Of a stretch of 6,508 nt of DNA, positions 4,904 to 6,508 are shown in pieces (within the stretch, counting starts at the first letter, position 1; each line of letters opens with the position of its first letter). The DNA lies in the NCBI GenBank assembly GCA_902806305.1, contig CADCWC010000231.1:1-6508 (forward strand), written 5' to 3'. Source of the DNA: an uncultured Thermoleophilia bacterium (GTDB lineage: Bacteria; Actinomycetota; Thermoleophilia; Gaiellales; F1-60-MAGs149). Both the position numbers and the translations under genes were made by a program. The notes under the pieces were generated by a model. It did not search any database and was not told the origin of the DNA. It saw nothing but the letters and a program-made list of their open reading frames with translations.

Positions 4904-6508
4904 GTGCCGAAGTACGTCTACGACCTGTCGGAGGGCTCCGCCGCCATGAAGCCGCTGCTCGGCGGCAAGGGTGCGAACGTGGCGGAGATGCGGCGCATCG
5001 GCGTCCCGGTGCCGGACGGCTTCACGGTCACCACGGAGGCCTGCGTCGCGACGATGCGTCGTGACGCGCGCTGGCCGGACGGTCTCTGGGACGAGATCCT
5101 CGACCGGCTCGCGGCGCTCGAGGAACGGACGGGGCGGCGCCTCGGGGCCGTCGAGCGACCGCTGCTCGTCTCCGTCCGCTCGGGCGCCGCCGTCTCGATG
5201 CCGGGGATGATGGACACGATCCTGAACCTCGGCATCGGGGAGACATCGGTGGTCGGGCTGGCGGCCGAGTCGGGGGACGAGCGCTTCGCGTGGGACTCGT
5301 ACCGGCGGTTCGTGCAGATGTACGGCGAGGTCGTGGCGGGCGTGCCGGGCGACGTCTACGAGACGGCGCTCTCGCGGGCGAAGGCCGCGCGCGGCGTGAC
5401 GGCCGACGTCGACCTCGACGCCGACGACCTGCGGCGGCTCGTGGCGACCTTCCGTCAGCTCTCGGCCGAGCACGCCGACGCCTTCCCGGAAGACCCGCGG
5501 GAGCAGCTGCACCGCGCGATCGACGCCGTGTTCCGCTCCTGGCAGAACCCCCGGGCCACGGTCTACCGGCGCGCGAACGGCATCCCGGACGACCTCGGTA
5601 CCGCCGTGGGCGTGATGCAGATGGTCTTCGGCAACCTGGGCGAGACGTCCGCGACCGGCGTCTGCTTCACCCGCAACCCCTCCACCGGCGTGAAGGAGCT
5701 CTACGGCGAGTTCCTCCCGAACGCCCAGGGCGAGGACGTCGTGGCCGGCATCCGCACGCCACGTCCGCTGGCGGAGCTCGAGGCGCTCCAGCCCGAGGCC
5801 TACGCCGAGCTGCTCGCCACCATGGACCGGCTCGAGGCGCACTACCGGGACCTGCAGGACATCGAGTTCACGATCGAGCGGGGCACCCTCTACCTGCTGC
5901 AGACGCGGAACGGGAAGCGGACCGCCCAGGCCGCGCTGCGCGTGGTGCGCGACCTCGTCGCCGAGGGCGTGCTCGACGAGCGCGAGGCCGTCGGGCGGAT
6001 CGACCCGTCGCAGCTCGACCAGCTGATGCACCCCGCCATCGATCCGGACGCCCCGCGGGAGCTGCTGGCCCGGGGGCTCAACGCGTCGCCGGGAGCCGCG
6101 GTCGGCGCAGTCGTCCTCGACGCGGACACGGCCGAGCGCCGCGGCCGGGCGGGGGAGGCCGTGATCCTCGTGCGCTGGGAGACGACGCCCGACGACATCC
6201 ACGGCGTGCTCGCGGCCGAAGGGGTGCTGACCGCCCACGGCGGCATGACGAGCCACGCCGCCGTCGTCGCCCGCGGCATGGGCAAGCCGTGCGTGGCGGG
6301 CGTCGAGGCGCTCAGCGTCGACACGGCGGGCCGCGCGGTGTCGGTGGCGGGCCGACGGCTGGCCGAGGGCGACGTCATCACGCTCGACGGCGCCACCGGC
6401 GAGGTGTTCCTCGGTGCGCTCCCGCTCGTCGCGGCGCAGATCAACGAGGACTTCGAGACGGTGGTCGGCTGGGCGGACGAGATCCGCACGCTCGGGGTGC
6501 GCGCGAAC
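4904..6508 (+). CDS. ppdK: Pyruvate,phosphate dikinase, N-terminal 535 residues (3' end outside window)
   Basis: The frame is open from GTG 4904 to the right edge with no stop. It covers about 60% of a protein usually 870-900 residues long. PPDK reversibly converts pyruvate, ATP and Pi to PEP, AMP and PPi in the cytoplasm, serving either gluconeogenesis or PPi-linked glycolysis. Domains seen: the ATP-grasp nucleotide-binding part with VYDLSEGSAAMKPLLGGKGAN from residue 5, VRSGAAVSMPGMMDT (91-105), CFTRNPSTGVKELYGEF (254-270) and the metal/ATP residues Glu321, Gln333 and Arg335. The mobile phosphohistidine domain contains GGMTSHAAVVARGMG, with catalytic His451 and the regulatory Thr449 two residues before it. 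The C-terminal PEP/pyruvate barrel is almost entirely missing because of the window edge. The regulatory protein that targets Thr449 is encoded at 637-1470. The start begins the usual N-terminal sequence directly and has a well-placed TGAGGTGA upstream. Confidence 0.97.
   Translation, partial: MPKYVYDLSEGSAAMKPLLGGKGANVAEMRRIGVPVPDGFTVTTEACVATMRRDARWPDGLWDEILDRLAALEERTGRRLGAVERPLLVSVRSGAAVSMPGMMDTILNLGIGETSVVGLAAESGDERFAWDSYRRFVQMYGEVVAGVPGDVYETALSRAKAARGVTADVDLDADDLRRLVATFRQLSAEHADAFPEDPREQLHRAIDAVFRSWQNPRATVYRRANGIPDDLGTAVGVMQMVFGNLGETSATGVCFTRNPSTGVKELYGEFLPNAQGEDVVAGIRTPRPLAELEALQPEAYAELLATMDRLEAHYRDLQDIEFTIERGTLYLLQTRNGKRTAQAALRVVRDLVAEGVLDEREAVGRIDPSQLDQLMHPAIDPDAPRELLARGLNASPGAAVGAVVLDADTAERRGRAGEAVILVRWETTPDDIHGVLAAEGVLTAHGGMTSHAAVVARGMGKPCVAGVEALSVDTAGRAVSVAGRRLAEGDVITLDGATGEVFLGALPLVAAQINEDFETVVGWADEIRTLGVRAN

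Noticed and set aside
3860..6256. A 798-residue open frame on the minus strand opposite the FhuF-like gene and ppdK
   Set aside because: It is a by-product of extreme GC content. It is Arg/His/Gly-rich with no recognisable domain, and the plus strand carries clearly conserved proteins over the same bases.

Overview
The window is very GC-rich (third codon positions almost all G or C) and carries eight protein genes, two of them cut by the window edges. The combination of a two-subunit bacterial-type glycyl-tRNA synthetase, a pyruvate,phosphate dikinase (PPDK) with its regulatory protein, and actinobacterial-style TAnnnT -10 boxes just ahead of genes suggests a high-GC actinobacterium. A deep-branching one such as Thermoleophilia (Solirubrobacterales-like) is possible. 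That placement is inference from gene content and composition, not a database result. No RNA genes, insertion sequences, CRISPR arrays or long repeats were seen.

Layout. (1) Positions 2-1796, plus strand: a tightly coupled operon of glyS (3' end only), the PPDK regulatory kinase/phosphotransferase, and an EmrE-type small multidrug resistance transporter. Both junctions are 4-base GTGA overlaps. (2) Positions 1822-3917, minus strand: a PAS-GGDEF diguanylate cyclase overlapping by ATGA a small LuxR-type DNA-binding protein, then, after a 201-base gap with its own candidate promoter, an MpsC-family (DUF2294) protein. The last gene converges on the transporter. (3) Positions 4187-4816, plus strand: an FhuF-like protein with a C-terminal CCx10CxxC [2Fe-2S] cysteine motif. 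(4) Positions 4904 to the right edge, plus strand: ppdK, 535 codons of a protein usually about 870-900 residues long, with ATP-grasp and phosphohistidine domains complete and the PEP/pyruvate barrel outside the window.

How the genes relate. The clearest functional pair is the regulatory protein and PPDK. PPDK interconverts pyruvate + ATP + Pi with PEP + AMP + PPi. The regulator switches it off and on by phosphorylating and dephosphorylating a threonine two residues before the catalytic histidine, and that Thr-Ser-His triad is present here. Both partners lie on the same strand but are separated by the minus-strand signalling block and the FhuF-like gene, as if an accessory segment had entered an older glyS-regulator-ppdK neighbourhood. 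The cyclase/LuxR pair looks like a c-di-GMP-linked regulatory cassette, but its targets cannot be read from the sequence.

Nothing here is a clearly new multi-gene system. The most interesting points are the split PPDK module, the translationally coupled cyclase/LuxR pair without a receiver domain, the orphan MpsC-family gene and the orphan FhuF-like iron-sulfur protein.
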